From positions 992,001 to 1,056,000 of the forward strand of contig NZ_AP022834.1 in NCBI RefSeq assembly GCF_013394385.1: 64,000 bases of DNA. Reading direction: 5' to 3'. Shown in pieces: positions 36,428 through 45,792 of the stretch. The notes beneath the pieces are model-generated. The model was not told where the DNA came from and did no database searches. It worked only from the letters and a program-made list of their open reading frames with translations. A program made the position numbers and the translations under genes. The stretch comes from Kocuria sp. TGY1127_2 (GTDB lineage Bacteria; Actinomycetota; Actinomycetes; Actinomycetales; Micrococcaceae). How positions within the stretch are numbered: position 1 is the first letter of the stretch; every line of letters starts with the position of its first letter.

Positions 36428-38074
36428 CTACTGACCCGAACGTGCCTGATTGCCCGAGTCCCCGCCACTGCGACGACGACGGCGACGGCGCCGAGGAGCC
36501 TCCGACTGCTTGGAGTCCGTTTCGGTCGTATGGTTCTCCGAACGATTGCGCGACGACTTCTCGTCCGGCTGCTTCCGATCATTCCGGGATCCGGAGGACC
36601 GCCCACCGCGAGGGCTGTTCCTGCGGCCACCGTTTCCCGAGCGGTTCCCGCCCTTGTCGTCGCGTCCGCCAGTGCGAGGCTTGCGCGAGTGGCCGCCGTC
36701 GATGTCTTCAACCGCTTCTGCACCCAATCCGGCATGCTTGCGCTGACTCACGGGCAACTTGCCCTTTGTACCAGCCGGAATGTTCAGATCGTTGTAGAGG
36801 TGCTTGGAAGAAGAATAGGTTTCAACCGGTTCGGGCACTCCGAGGTCCAGCGCTTTGTTGATCAAAGACCACCGGGGGACGTCGTCCCAATCGACGAGGG
36901 TTATGGCGGTTCCCTTGTTGCCCGCTCGCCCCGTACGGCCGATGCGGTGCAGATAGATCTTTTCGTCTTCCGGACACTGAAAATTGACCACGTGGGTGAC
37001 GTCCTCGACGTCGATACCGCGAGCGGCGACGTCGGTAGCCACGAGGACGTCGACTTTTTCATTCCGGAAGGCCCGGAGCGCTTGCTCACGAGCTCCCTGG
37101 CCGAGGTCACCGTGGATGGCGCCGGCAGCGAATCCGCGCTTGACGAGCTCGTCCGCAAGGCGCGCGGCCGCTCGTTTGGTCTTGGTGAAGATAATGGTCC
37201 GTCCGCGCCCCTTGGCCTGCAGAGCACGGGCGATCAGCTCGTCCTTGTCCATCGGGTGAGCGCGGTAGATGACCTGTCGAATGTCCTTCTTGGTTGCGCC
37301 TTCGTCGTCCGGGGTCGAGGCACGAATGTGCATCGGGTGGGACATGTAGCGTCGGGCCATCGCTATCACCGGACCCGGCATGGTTGCAGAGAACAACATG
37401 GTCTGGCGAACCTCGGGTACGGAGGACAGGAGACGCTCGACGTCGGGCAGGAAGCCGAGATCCAGCATCTCGTCGGCCTCGTCCAGAACGACCGCTCCAA
37501 CCTGGGAGAGATTGAGGTATTTCTGACGGTGCAGATCGATGAGGCGACCCGGCGTACCCACCACTACCTCGGCGCCCTTTTCCAGCTCGGCGATTTGAGG
37601 CTCGTAAGCCCGTCCGCCGTAGATCGTCGCTACACGCGCATTGCGCTTTTTGGCGGCGACCGAGATGTCGTTTCCGACCTGGACGGCCAGTTCACGGGTA
37701 GGAACCACGATCAAGGCCTGGGGTGCGCCCGGGGACTTGAGTCGACCCCATGCGTCGTCACCGCGCCCGACGACGCGCTGAAGTACGGGCAAACCGAATC
37801 CCAGGGTTTTTCCGGTTCCCGTTTTCGCCTGGCCGATGATGTCCTGGCCGGACAGGGCGACGGGCAATGTCAGGGATTGAATCGGGAAGGGATGAGTTAT
37901 CCCTTTTTCGGCGAGGGCTTCGCAGATGTCGTCGCGGACCCCGAAATCGGCAAAAGTCTTGTCTTCTTCCGGGGCGACCTCGTCCACGGCAGGAGTCTCG
38001 GCCACGAGCTTCTCCTGCACGGTTTCAGGTGTTTCTTCGAGCACGGTGGTCTCGTTGTTGTTTTCTTCGTTCAC
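36428..38074 (-). CDS. rhlE: DEAD-box RNA helicase, RhlE-like
   Basis: 548-residue ATP-dependent RNA helicase likely acting on structured RNA in ribosome assembly or cold adaptation. Motifs in order: Q motif region FADFGV...PFPIQ, I AKTGTGKT (about 82-89), Ia PTRELAVQ, TPGRLID, II DEAD, III SAT, then IV-VI with VATDVAARGIDVEDV and HRIGRTGR. The tail after residue 440 is basic, Arg/Gly-rich and disordered (ends RRRRRRRRSGGDSGN), typical of RNA binding. Starts with GTG with GGAG 9 bases upstream. A long leader (about 230 bases) is predicted. A 605-residue frame on the plus strand is a shadow. Confidence 0.93.
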   Translation of the reverse strand: MNEENNNETTVLEETPETVQEKLVAETPAVDEVAPEEDKTFADFGVRDDICEALAEKGITHPFPIQSLTLPVALSGQDIIGQAKTGTGKTLGFGLPVLQRVVGRGDDAWGRLKSPGAPQALIVVPTRELAVQVGNDISVAAKKRNARVATIYGGRAYEPQIAELEKGAEVVVGTPGRLIDLHRQKYLNLSQVGAVVLDEADEMLDLGFLPDVERLLSSVPEVRQTMLFSATMPGPVIAMARRYMSHPMHIRASTPDDEGATKKDIRQVIYRAHPMDKDELIARALQAKGRGRTIIFTKTKRAAARLADELVKRGFAAGAIHGDLGQGAREQALRAFRNEKVDVLVATDVAARGIDVEDVTHVVNFQCPEDEKIYLHRIGRTGRAGNKGTAITLVDWDDVPRWSLINKALDLGVPEPVETYSSSKHLYNDLNIPAGTKGKLPVSQRKHAGLGAEAVEDIDGGHSRKPRTGGRDDKGGNRSGNGGRRNSPRGGRSSGSRNDRKQPDEKSSRNRSENHTTETDSKQSEAPRRRRRRRRSGGDSGNQARSGQ

Positions 38075-38310
38075 GGGATGAGCTCCGCTCGGTCGATGGT
38101 GTGACCGCGGGGCGGACGATGTGTGTCGTCGCGCTGTGACCTGGCCTCGCGCCGGGAGCGCGGGTCTCGGAATTTGTTTGCGGTCGAAAGGATCGGTAGG
38201 AAGCCGATCGCAACAATCATCAGGTGATGCGCACTGCCTCGGGGCCGAGATGGCGCAACGTGGCGGAAGTCAACTCAACAGGCAACGACCGGGCATCCAG
38301 GTGTTGGTTT

Positions 38311-38316
38311 ATTATA
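38311..38316 (-). promoter_or_regulatory. -10 element of the helicase gene
   Basis: Perfect TATAAT on the minus strand, in the A/T-rich run GAGATATAATAAACC. A TTGACG lies upstream, but only 12 bases away, so no well-spaced -35 is visible. Confidence 0.45.
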
Positions 38317-38332
38317 TCTCGCAATACGCGTC

Positions 38333-38372
38333 AAGAGGAGGACGTACGCCACTTCGGGCGGGTCCTCCTCTT
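38333..38372 (-). terminator. hairpin after the DUF3107 gene
   Basis: AAGAGGAGGAC (38333-38343) pairs perfectly with GTCCTCCTCTT (38362-38372); the 18-base loop can pair further. It lies 25 bases past the DUF3107 stop. Confidence 0.5.
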
Positions 38373-38397
38373 GAGCGGTGTATTGACGGTGTTCGGA

Positions 38398-38631
38398 TCA
38401 GCCCTCGCTGAACGGACCGAAACCGATGTGCCGGCGAGTTTCGGCACCGATCTCGACGTAGCCGATCGAGGCGCCCGGGACGAGGGTAATGTTGCCCTTG
38501 CTGTCGGAGAGCTTCAGGAGAGTTTCTTTCTCGAGCGCCTCGGCGACTTGCTCCTGAATCGTTTCGGGGGTCTCTTCGGACTCCACGACGACTTCTCGGG
38601 CCACGTCCTTGATGCCGATCTTGATTTCCAT
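38398..38631 (-). CDS. DUF3107 protein (TB9.4-like)
   Basis: 77-residue protein matching the actinobacterial DUF3107 family (MEIKIGIKDVAREVVVES ... GYVEIGAETRRHIGFG); M. tuberculosis Rv3208A/TB9.4 is a member. Function unknown. Start ATG 38631 has an excellent GAGGAGG. It is downstream of the TetR gene on the same strand, and this pair is conserved in actinobacteria. Confidence 0.92.
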   Translation of the reverse strand: MEIKIGIKDVAREVVVESEETPETIQEQVAEALEKETLLKLSDSKGNITLVPGASIGYVEIGAETRRHIGFGPFSEG

Positions 38632-38736
38632 GCGTATTCCTCCTCGGATGGCGGCGGGAACTGCTTTGTGCCCCAGCCTACTCAACGAGGTCGGAGCGGT
38701 CGTGCGGTTCGCCCTCGATTTCGCTGAGCGCGGGAG

Positions 38737-39369
38737 TCAGGCCCAGCTTTTGTCGACGCTCTCGATGCCGCGCCACGCGAGCTTGAAGAGCAGGAACCGT
38801 TGTCGTACCTGCTTCTCGGCGTCGTTCGTCGAAGAAACCACTCGTGCAGCGGATGTTGCCAGCCCCACCAGAGTCTGGGCGAGAAAGTCGCAGTCCTCGG
38901 CATCGAGTGCGCTGTTGACCTGCAGGGTTCGACTCAGCCTCTGGGAAACCCGAGAGACCAGTCCGTCGATCTTCGTAGCGACCGAAGGGTCGCCCCGCAT
39001 GTCCGAGTCGAAAATAATGCGGTACGCGTCGTGATCGTCGATGACCACGTCGATGAAGTTCGAGATCATTTTTCGGGTCCGAGTCTCATTGTCCATGTCT
39101 CTGAGCAGGGGAGTGATGACCTGATTCTCGAAAAGCTCGATACTCGAGTCGAGAACCGCGCAGTAGAGCTCGTTCTTCCCGGTGAAGTGCTGGTAGAGCA
39201 CGGGCTTGGACACCTGGGCCGACTCCGCAATGTCTTCCATCGTGGTGTTGTGGAATCCGTGTTCGGCGAAGTGTTTGCGCGCGGTGGAAAGCAACTGCCG
39301 CCGCCTCTTAGGCCCCGGCATGCGAGTCGCTGCCCCGGCGCGCGGACAAGGGTCTGGTGAGCCAGGCAT
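38737..39369 (-). CDS. TetR-family transcriptional regulator
   Basis: 210-residue regulator. The N-terminal helix-turn-helix region (about 22-68) reads RRQLLSTARKHFAEHGFHNT, MEDIAESAQVSKPVLYQHF and is typical TetR. The C-terminal ligand domain is not assignable. The start at 39369 has AAAGGA at good spacing; an internal Met (39321) would give a more usual N-terminus. Linked to DUF3107 as in M. tuberculosis Rv3208. A GCGGATCCGC palindrome at 39478-39487 upstream could be its site, but this is speculative. Confidence 0.88.
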   Translation of the reverse strand: MPGSPDPCPRAGAATRMPGPKRRRQLLSTARKHFAEHGFHNTTMEDIAESAQVSKPVLYQHFTGKNELYCAVLDSSIELFENQVITPLLRDMDNETRTRKMISNFIDVVIDDHDAYRIIFDSDMRGDPSVATKIDGLVSRVSQRLSRTLQVNSALDAEDCDFLAQTLVGLATSAARVVSSTNDAEKQVRQRFLLFKLAWRGIESVDKSWA

Positions 39370-39526
39370 CGTGAAGTCCTTTGCTGATCATGACGAGTCG
39401 AGGGTCGACTTGGGGTGGGGCCACGCCGACGATGACCCACCGGGGATACTTCGCTCAGAAAACTGAAAGTCTACTGTGCGGATCCGCCAAGGGTCACGGA
39501 TCTACTATAGGACTTATTTACCCTAG

Positions 39527-40840
39527 TCAGGATGCCTTTGACTGTTCCTGGAAGTCGTGTCGAACTTCACGCGATGGACTGACCGCGGGAAGGTCTTCGG
39601 ATTCCGGCTCTGCGACGGAAATGTCATACAGGGCCTCGATCGCATCCATGAATTCTTGTTCCCTGCCCTCGGCCGCGAGCTTCCGGGCCTTGACCATGGG
39701 GGTGTGGAGCAACGAGTGCATCATTCGCCTCATGGCGAATTCCAGCTGATCGGCTTGTGCGCCGCATCCGTACTGGTGACGGACCTTGTCCATCTCCGCG
39801 TCCAGTACCTCCATCGTGTGGCGTCGGAGGGCCACTATGGCAGCGTCAACGTTCTGCTGATTGCGGTGGGCGCGGAATTCGCGCGTGGACCGATCGACGA
39901 TTTCCCGCGCAGCGGAGACCGATTCGTTCGTTTCCTCGGGTGCCGCAAGTCGAACAGACTCGAGAGTAATCAGTTCCACGCCGTCCAGATCCGCGATCGA
40001 TGGGTCGAAATCCCGTGTGAGCGCGAGGTCGACGACGATGCGGTTCCCCTCGGGGAAAGTTTCCGAAGAGAAGGGGACCGAGCCACCGCTGCATCCGATG
40101 ATGACGTCGGCCGAGCTCATAGTCGCCGACAGGTTTTCATCGTTCACCGGGATTCCGCCGCGCTTGGCGGTAAATTCTCCGGCGCGTCCGGAAGCGGAGT
40201 ATACGAAGACGTTCTCGCACCCGCGCGCGCTGAGTGCCGCCATTGTTGCTCCTGCATAGGCTCCCGTTCCGAAGACAAGAGTCCGTGCCTGCTGCCACGG
40301 AATGGGCGTGACCTCTTCGGCGAGATCCAAAGCCACGGAGACGATTGACCTGCCTCGTTCGCCGAGCGCAGTCTGCGTTCCCACGGTTCGTGCGGTTCGG
40401 GCAGCGGCCTCGAAGAGACGGATCAGTTCCCCAGACGCGGATCCTTCTTCGCGTGCATTCACGAGAGCTCGGCGAACCTGACCCGTGATTTCCCGCTCTC
40501 CCACGACGGCAGATTCCAGACCAGAAACGACGGTGAAGAGGTGAGAGGCAGCATCCTCGTCATAGAAAACTTCGAAGGAGCCTCGTACGAAGGAGGGATC
40601 GAGCTCTGCCGCTTCGGAAATCTCGTCCATGATGGCTTCGAGGGAGGGCCCAACACCATCTCGATGAGTTGGCGCTTCGCCGTAAAGCTCCAGGCGGTTG
40701 CAGGTCGACAATGTGACCAAACCACTGAGAGGCCCCTCGTCCACGAGGGTGTGTTTGAGCGCCCCGACGCCCGTCGACAACTGAGCGACGGTATTCAGGT
40801 CAACGTTCTTGTGCGATGAAACCAGCGAAAACAAAACCAC
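39527..40840 (-). CDS. hemA: glutamyl-tRNA reductase
   Basis: 437-residue enzyme reducing glutamyl-tRNA to glutamate-1-semialdehyde with NADPH, the first committed step of heme synthesis. The nucleophilic Cys is in TLSTCNRLELYG (Cys47). EREITGQVRRAL and the NADPH domain VFGTGAYAGATMAAL follow, with the dimerisation helices at the C-terminus. Starts with GTG at 40840. It is divergent from the hemE operon across 127 bases, so the first step and all later steps share one regulatory region. Confidence 0.95.
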   Translation of the reverse strand: MVLFSLVSSHKNVDLNTVAQLSTGVGALKHTLVDEGPLSGLVTLSTCNRLELYGEAPTHRDGVGPSLEAIMDEISEAAELDPSFVRGSFEVFYDEDAASHLFTVVSGLESAVVGEREITGQVRRALVNAREEGSASGELIRLFEAAARTARTVGTQTALGERGRSIVSVALDLAEEVTPIPWQQARTLVFGTGAYAGATMAALSARGCENVFVYSASGRAGEFTAKRGGIPVNDENLSATMSSADVIIGCSGGSVPFSSETFPEGNRIVVDLALTRDFDPSIADLDGVELITLESVRLAAPEETNESVSAAREIVDRSTREFRAHRNQQNVDAAIVALRRHTMEVLDAEMDKVRHQYGCGAQADQLEFAMRRMMHSLLHTPMVKARKLAAEGREQEFMDAIEALYDISVAEPESEDLPAVSPSREVRHDFQEQSKAS

Positions 40841-40940
40841 GACTCACTCATAATAACCACGGTCCACGAGGCTGTGAAATGGTTCGGGAGTGAGGCTCGC
40901 GACCATGTCGTGGTGATGACAACCTGTCCGCAAAAACCGC

Positions 40941-40955
40941 GTGCCAAGTTGGCAC
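40941..40955. promoter_or_regulatory. palindromic candidate operator of the heme genes
   Basis: GTGCCAA-G-TTGGCAC is a perfect 7-bp inverted repeat around one base, ending 12 bases before the hemE ATG, in the region shared with divergent hemA. It is well placed to block or govern initiation of the heme operon. The binding protein is unknown. Confidence 0.5.
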
Positions 40956-40967
40956 AATGGAACTACT

Positions 40968-42074
40968 ATGACGACTCCGAATCTCACGCAACGGCCGATG
41001 CTGACCGAAGCGCAACTTGCCCTTCTTCCGTCCAGTCATCCCTTGCGATCGGCAGGGACAGCGCAGTCACCAATGATTCGTGCCATGGTCGGAGACCGCC
41101 CTGAGCACCCCCCAGTCTGGTTCATGCGTCAAGCCGGTCGTTCATTGCCGGAATACCGTGCCGCACGTGAAGACACCACCATGTTGGAGTCGTGTTTGAC
41201 ACCGTCCTTGGCGTCGGAAATCACTATGCAGCCCGTCCGTCGTCACAACGTGGACGCTGCGATCTTCTTCTCCGACATCGTTGTGCCGCTCAAGGTCGCT
41301 GGCCTGGATGTCGATATCGTGCCGGGGCGAGGGCCAGTCATGGGTGCCCCCTACAACACGATGGAACGCATCAGCCATTTGCCAGAGGTCCCGGATTCGG
41401 CTTTCGACCCGATTCGTGAGGCAGTAGCGCTCACCGTGAACCAGCTCGGCGAGACCCCGCTGATCGGTTTCGCAGGGGCTCCGTTCACCGTCGCCGCATA
41501 CATGGCCGAAGGCTCATCATCCCGGGACCATTTGGGCCCACGAACCATGATGCATCGGGATCCGGAAGCATGGGACGCTCTGGCCTCTTGGGTTTCACGA
41601 GTCGCCGGGCAGTTCCTGACTGCTCAGATCGAGGCGGGGGCCAGTGCGGTCCAGCTCTTCGACTCGTGGGCCGGGTCGTTGCCGGAACGCGACTACAGAG
41701 AACACGTCATGAAGCATTCTGCGAGTGCACTCGCGGCCGTTGAGCCTTATGGAGTTCCTCGTGTCCACTTCGGTACCGGGACCGGAGAACTCCTCCTGGC
41801 GATGAAAGAAGCCGGGGCCGACGTCATCGGTGTGGATTATCGGCTGGACCTGGACGAAGCATCGCGCCGGGTGGGCCCGGAGACCCCGCTCCAGGGCAAT
41901 ATCGACCCTGCTTTGCTCGACGCGGGGTGGGATGTTCTGCAGAAGCACACCATGGACGTACTCTCGAAGGGTAAGACCGCCGTGGCTCACATCGTGAATC
42001 TGGGTCACGGCGTCCCGCCGAGCACGGACCCCGCCGTGCTGACCCGGCTCGTCGAACTCATACATGAAAGTTAG
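40968..42074 (+). CDS. hemE: uroporphyrinogen decarboxylase
   Basis: 368-residue enzyme converting uroporphyrinogen III to coproporphyrinogen III. Family motifs: VWFMRQAGRSLPEYRA, ITMQPVRRHNVDAAIFFSDI, GFAGAPFTVAAYM and the C-terminal VNLGHGVPPSTDP. ATG 40968 (MTTPNLTQ) fits family N-termini; the ribosome binding site is weak and the leader may be very short. First gene of an eight-gene plus-strand heme operon. Confidence 0.95.
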   Translation: MTTPNLTQRPMLTEAQLALLPSSHPLRSAGTAQSPMIRAMVGDRPEHPPVWFMRQAGRSLPEYRAAREDTTMLESCLTPSLASEITMQPVRRHNVDAAIFFSDIVVPLKVAGLDVDIVPGRGPVMGAPYNTMERISHLPEVPDSAFDPIREAVALTVNQLGETPLIGFAGAPFTVAAYMAEGSSSRDHLGPRTMMHRDPEAWDALASWVSRVAGQFLTAQIEAGASAVQLFDSWAGSLPERDYREHVMKHSASALAAVEPYGVPRVHFGTGTGELLLAMKEAGADVIGVDYRLDLDEASRRVGPETPLQGNIDPALLDAGWDVLQKHTMDVLSKGKTAVAHIVNLGHGVPPSTDPAVLTRLVELIHES

Positions 42075-42079
42075 CGTCG

Positions 42080-43627
42080 ATGGCACCCGAACCTCAGAAA
42101 GTCACTCCGGCCCAGGCCAAGACCCTCAAGAGCGCCGAAACGCCCGCGTCGTCGGAGGATTCCTCCGCCACGTCCGCTAAGTCCTCTTCGGGCGCGCGGA
42201 AGCGCAAGGCCAGAACCGCTCTCGTCGTCGGAGGCGGTGTATCCGGACTGCTTGCCGCACGCGAACTCGCGGAAAGAGGATTGCGGGTCGTTCTCACGGA
42301 GACCCGGGACCATTTCGGCGGAGCCGTCGGCGCGCACCAGGTAGCAGGGATGGTCCTCGACTCGGGCGCGGAATCCTATGCGACTCGTAACGGCTCGGTC
42401 GCGGAGCTCATTGACGATCTCGGGCTGGGGCATTCACGCACGGTCCCGTCTCGCGCGGGCTCGTGGCTGTACCTGCCGAGCGGACCGGTACCGATGCCTT
42501 CTTCAGGGATACTCGGCATTCCCGCCAATCCGAATGATCCTCAATTGCGTCCCGCGCTCACTTCGGCCGGGCAACGACGAGCCGCGATGGACCGCTACTT
42601 GCCGGCCTCCGTAGGATCGCACCAGAAAACTCTGGGTGGACTCGTCAAAGCACGAATGGGCCAACACGTCGTGGACGGCCTGGTCGCTCCGGTCACGATG
42701 GGCATCCATTCGACGCACCCGGACGAACTCGACGTGGACGCCGTCGCGCCCGGTCTGCGGGAGGGCATCAAGACCTACGGTTCACTCGGAGCCTCCGCGG
42801 CAGTGCTTCGCGCCAACGCTCCGGCAGGGTCACAGGTAGCGGGTCTCGAGGGCGGGATGAACCAGCTTTCGGAAGCGTTGGTCAACGATCTCACCCGTCG
42901 TGGCGTTCGGTTGTTGGCCGGTTGCGACGTCATCGCGATCGACCGAGATGAAGTGACCCAGAACTGGATCGCGATCCGCCGGCAGGAAGGGGCGGCCGGC
43001 AAGAGAGCTGCCCTCACGGCTGACGTGCTGGTTCTTGCAACGGACGGCCCGACGACGGTCCGCCTTCTCGGCCCGCACCTGGACAGTGACCTTCTGCCCG
43101 AAGCTCGACGCGGACCGGAAATCGCATTGGCGACCCTCGTTCTCGACGCACCTGCACTGGACTCCGCGCCCCGTGGCACCGGGGTATTGGTCAGCGATCA
43201 GGTGCGCACCGTGCGTGCCAAAGCACTGACTCACGCCACCGCAAAATGGCAGTGGATCGCCGACCGGGCCGGAGAGCACCGCCATGTCCTTCGACTCTCC
43301 TACGGACGGGGCACGACCTCCCAAGGACAATCGATCACCGAACTGACGCTGTCGGACGAGCAACTCATGAGCCTCGCCCTGCATGATGCGTCCCGCATCA
43401 TGGGCACGAGCCTTAACCGGAAGTACCTGCTGGGCGCCGACGTCGTCCGGTGGAAGACGGCGATGCCTCACGTTGCCGTGGGCCATGCCCAAAAGGTCAA
43501 GAACTTCCGGCAAAACCTCTCGAAACTCAGCCGGGTCGCTTCCGTCGGCGCCTGGCTGTCCGGAACGGGCCTGGCTTCGCTGGTTCCGGACACGCGCAAG
43601 ACCATCGCGGAGCTCGATCTTGGGTAA
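42080..43627 (+). CDS. hemY: coproporphyrinogen III oxidase, FAD-dependent (CgoX/HemY)
   Basis: 515-residue FAD enzyme that in actinobacteria oxidises coproporphyrinogen III to coproporphyrin III in the coproporphyrin-dependent pathway. After a Ser/Lys-rich N-terminal extension of about 45 residues comes the FAD motif VVGGGVSGLLAARELAERG and then VLDSGAESYATRNGSV. The C-terminal part with ALVPDTRKT-like closing segment (LASLVPDTRKTIAELDLG) is reduced relative to many homologues. The gene is 5 bases after hemE. The pathway assignment follows from linked hemQ and cpfC. Confidence 0.92.
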   Translation: MAPEPQKVTPAQAKTLKSAETPASSEDSSATSAKSSSGARKRKARTALVVGGGVSGLLAARELAERGLRVVLTETRDHFGGAVGAHQVAGMVLDSGAESYATRNGSVAELIDDLGLGHSRTVPSRAGSWLYLPSGPVPMPSSGILGIPANPNDPQLRPALTSAGQRRAAMDRYLPASVGSHQKTLGGLVKARMGQHVVDGLVAPVTMGIHSTHPDELDVDAVAPGLREGIKTYGSLGASAAVLRANAPAGSQVAGLEGGMNQLSEALVNDLTRRGVRLLAGCDVIAIDRDEVTQNWIAIRRQEGAAGKRAALTADVLVLATDGPTTVRLLGPHLDSDLLPEARRGPEIALATLVLDAPALDSAPRGTGVLVSDQVRTVRAKALTHATAKWQWIADRAGEHRHVLRLSYGRGTTSQGQSITELTLSDEQLMSLALHDASRIMGTSLNRKYLLGADVVRWKTAMPHVAVGHAQKVKNFRQNLSKLSRVASVGAWLSGTGLASLVPDTRKTIAELDLG

Positions 43628-43750
43628 AGCGTGGCCGGTCCATGGAATCCGAACCTCACTCAGACCCCGGACTTCACAGAGACCATACGCGAAATAGACG
43701 CACCAAACGCCTCCGATCGAGGCGCAGGCACTGAAAGGACAGGTCATCTC

Positions 43751-44476
43751 ATGGCTGAACAGAATTCGGGAACCACGCAGGCAGCGGAAAATCGGGCCGC
43801 TTCCGGCGATGATCGCCTCTACTACGCGCTCTACACCGTGTTCGCGCGCGGAAGCCAGGCTTCCGAGAACGCGCACACGCCCGAGGCAGCTTCCGAGCTC
43901 GAAAGCACAGTCGAAGCATTGGAAGCAAAGGGCGTGACCGTCCGCGGGATGTATGACGTCTCCGGAATGCGGAACAACGCCGACATTCTCGTCTGGACTC
44001 ATGCGGACAATCCGGAAGATCTTCAGGCTGCGGTCCGCGACTTTCGCCGTACGGCCGCGCTCGAGGGTACAGAAATCGTGTGGTCAACCATGGGAGTCCA
44101 CCGTGATGCCGAATTCACGCGTAACCATGCCCCCGCATTCGCACGAGGTAAGGACCCCGAAGCATGGGTCTGCGTTTACCCGTTCGTGCGGTCCTGGGAC
44201 TGGTACTACATGGATGAAAAGCACCGCTCCGAAATGCTCAAGAACCACGGTATGAAGGGCCGGGACTATCCGCAGGTTCTCGCGAACACCATCGCGACCT
44301 TCGCGCTCAATGACTACGAGTGGGTACTTGCCCTTGAAGCTCCCGAACTGGTCGACCTCGTCGACCTGATGCGTCATTTCCGCAACACGGAGGCGCGATT
44401 GCATGTGCGTGAAGAAACCCCGTTCTATACCGGACGCCGCATCGGCGCCGACGAGGTTGTGGAGGTCCTCCGATGA
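43751..44476 (+). CDS. hemQ: coproheme decarboxylase HemQ
   Basis: 241-residue chlorite-dismutase-family protein that decarboxylates coproheme to heme b with peroxide, the last step of the coproporphyrin route. Visible family parts: LYYALYTVFARG, RGMYDVSGMRNNADILVW, a Lys/Tyr-rich WVCVYPFVRSWDWYYM, and MRHFRNTEARLHVREETPFY with the proximal His region. ATG 43751 is preferred over the upstream GTG frame because AGG at 43741-43743 is well spaced and the upstream 40 residues are not protein-like. Its stop overlaps the cpfC start by 4 bases. Confidence 0.95.
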   Translation: MAEQNSGTTQAAENRAASGDDRLYYALYTVFARGSQASENAHTPEAASELESTVEALEAKGVTVRGMYDVSGMRNNADILVWTHADNPEDLQAAVRDFRRTAALEGTEIVWSTMGVHRDAEFTRNHAPAFARGKDPEAWVCVYPFVRSWDWYYMDEKHRSEMLKNHGMKGRDYPQVLANTIATFALNDYEWVLALEAPELVDLVDLMRHFRNTEARLHVREETPFYTGRRIGADEVVEVLR

Positions 44477-45792
44477 ACATGACGCAAGCGGACCCGATTC
44501 CGAACCGGACCGATCCCAACAACACGGCGACGAACGGTCCGAAGACTCTCGAAGGCGTGACCGACTTCGTCTCGGAAGAGACCATCGGGCGCCCGCGCTC
44601 GCAGGCCCCCGAGAAGTACGACGCAGTGATCCTCTCCTCTTTCGGGGGTCCCGAAGGCCAAGACGATGTCATTCCCTTCCTGCGCAACGTCACCGCGGGA
44701 CGAGGCATCCCGGACGAGCGGCTCGAAGAAGTCGCAACGCATTATCGGGCCAACGGCGGCGTCAGTCCCATTAATGAACAAAACCGCAACCTTCTCGAAG
44801 CATTGCGCCGAGAACTCGAGGAGAACGGTCCGGACGTACCGGTTCTCTGGGCCAACAGGAACTGGGAGCCGTACGTCAGCGACGTCGTCCAGGAGGCCTA
44901 CGACAAGGGGTACCGCAAACTTCTGGTGCTGGCGACCAGCGCTTACCCCGGATACTCGAGTTGCCGGCAATACCGCGAGGACTACGGAATCGCTCTGGAG
45001 AAGCTTGAGCTGGAAGGTGAAGTCCAGATCGACAAGCTTCGCCAACATTACGACGCCCCCGGCTTCATCTCAGCCTTCGTCGAAGGGCTGATCCACGGTC
45101 TCGAAGAGCTCAGGGAGAAGATCCGGTCCACGGCGCAACCGGCGGCGGGAAATGGTCGGATCCGCATCATGTTCTGCACCCACTCCGTGCCCACGACCGC
45201 TGCGAACGAGGCCGGGCCCCGCGGGGTCGAGTACGAAGGCGGTTCGGCTTACGTCGAGAAGCACCTGCAAGCGGCACGAGCGATTCTCAGCCAGGTCGAA
45301 GAAGCGAATCCAGAGCTGCTGGCGGATTGCGACTGGGAGCTGGCCTATCAGTCCCGCTCGGGTTCCCCTTCGACTCCGTGGCTTGAACCGGATATCAACG
45401 ATGCCCTGGAAGCGCTCGAGGGCTCCGTGGACGGCATCGTAATGGTTCCCCTGGGGTTCGTCTCCGACCATATGGAGGTCAAATGGGACCTCGATACCGA
45501 GGCCATGGAAACGTGCGACGATTTGGGCATTCAGGCAGTGAGGGTCCCGACGCCGGGAACTCACCCTGCATACGTGCGGTCTTTGCGCGACCTCATCGCC
45601 GAGCGATTCGTGGATACGGCGCCTTCCCAGGACCCGGTGGAGCTCGATGCGCTTCGTCGCAGCGCATGCGGCGGCAAAGGATGGTTCGATCGGTGCGATA
45701 CGAATTGTTGCCTCCCGGCTCGCGCTCAGGCGATCAAACCCGTGATCGCGGACCATGCGGTGGCCGCGGGAAAAGAGTCCAAGACGGTATGA
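44473..45792 (+). CDS. hemH: coproporphyrin ferrochelatase
   Basis: 439-residue ferrochelatase (CpfC) inserting iron into coproporphyrin III. Family marks: ILSSFGGPEGQDDVIPFLRN, the catalytic His in MFCTHSVPT, and PLGFVSDHMEVKWDLD. The C-terminus contains CGGKGWFDRCDTNCC, matching the [2Fe-2S]-binding Cys cluster of actinobacterial ferrochelatases. A polar N-terminal extension of about 45 residues is present. ATG 44473 overlaps the hemQ stop (ATGA) and its own stop overlaps hemC (ATGA). Confidence 0.95.
   Translation: MNMTQADPIPNRTDPNNTATNGPKTLEGVTDFVSEETIGRPRSQAPEKYDAVILSSFGGPEGQDDVIPFLRNVTAGRGIPDERLEEVATHYRANGGVSPINEQNRNLLEALRRELEENGPDVPVLWANRNWEPYVSDVVQEAYDKGYRKLLVLATSAYPGYSSCRQYREDYGIALEKLELEGEVQIDKLRQHYDAPGFISAFVEGLIHGLEELREKIRSTAQPAAGNGRIRIMFCTHSVPTTAANEAGPRGVEYEGGSAYVEKHLQAARAILSQVEEANPELLADCDWELAYQSRSGSPSTPWLEPDINDALEALEGSVDGIVMVPLGFVSDHMEVKWDLDTEAMETCDDLGIQAVRVPTPGTHPAYVRSLRDLIAERFVDTAPSQDPVELDALRRSACGGKGWFDRCDTNCCLPARAQAIKPVIADHAVAAGKESKTV

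Larger units (their letters stand above)
38075..38397 (-). other. leader and promoter region of the helicase gene
   Basis: 323 bases with no gene seen. On the minus strand it carries a perfect TATAAT (38316-38311), so about 230 bases of untranslated leader would precede the helicase. The distal end holds the terminator hairpin of the DUF3107 gene at 38333-38372. Confidence 0.45.

Noticed and set aside
36287-38104. 605-residue plus-strand frame opposite the DEAD-box helicase
   Set aside because: All helicase motifs are on the minus strand; the plus frame has no domain.
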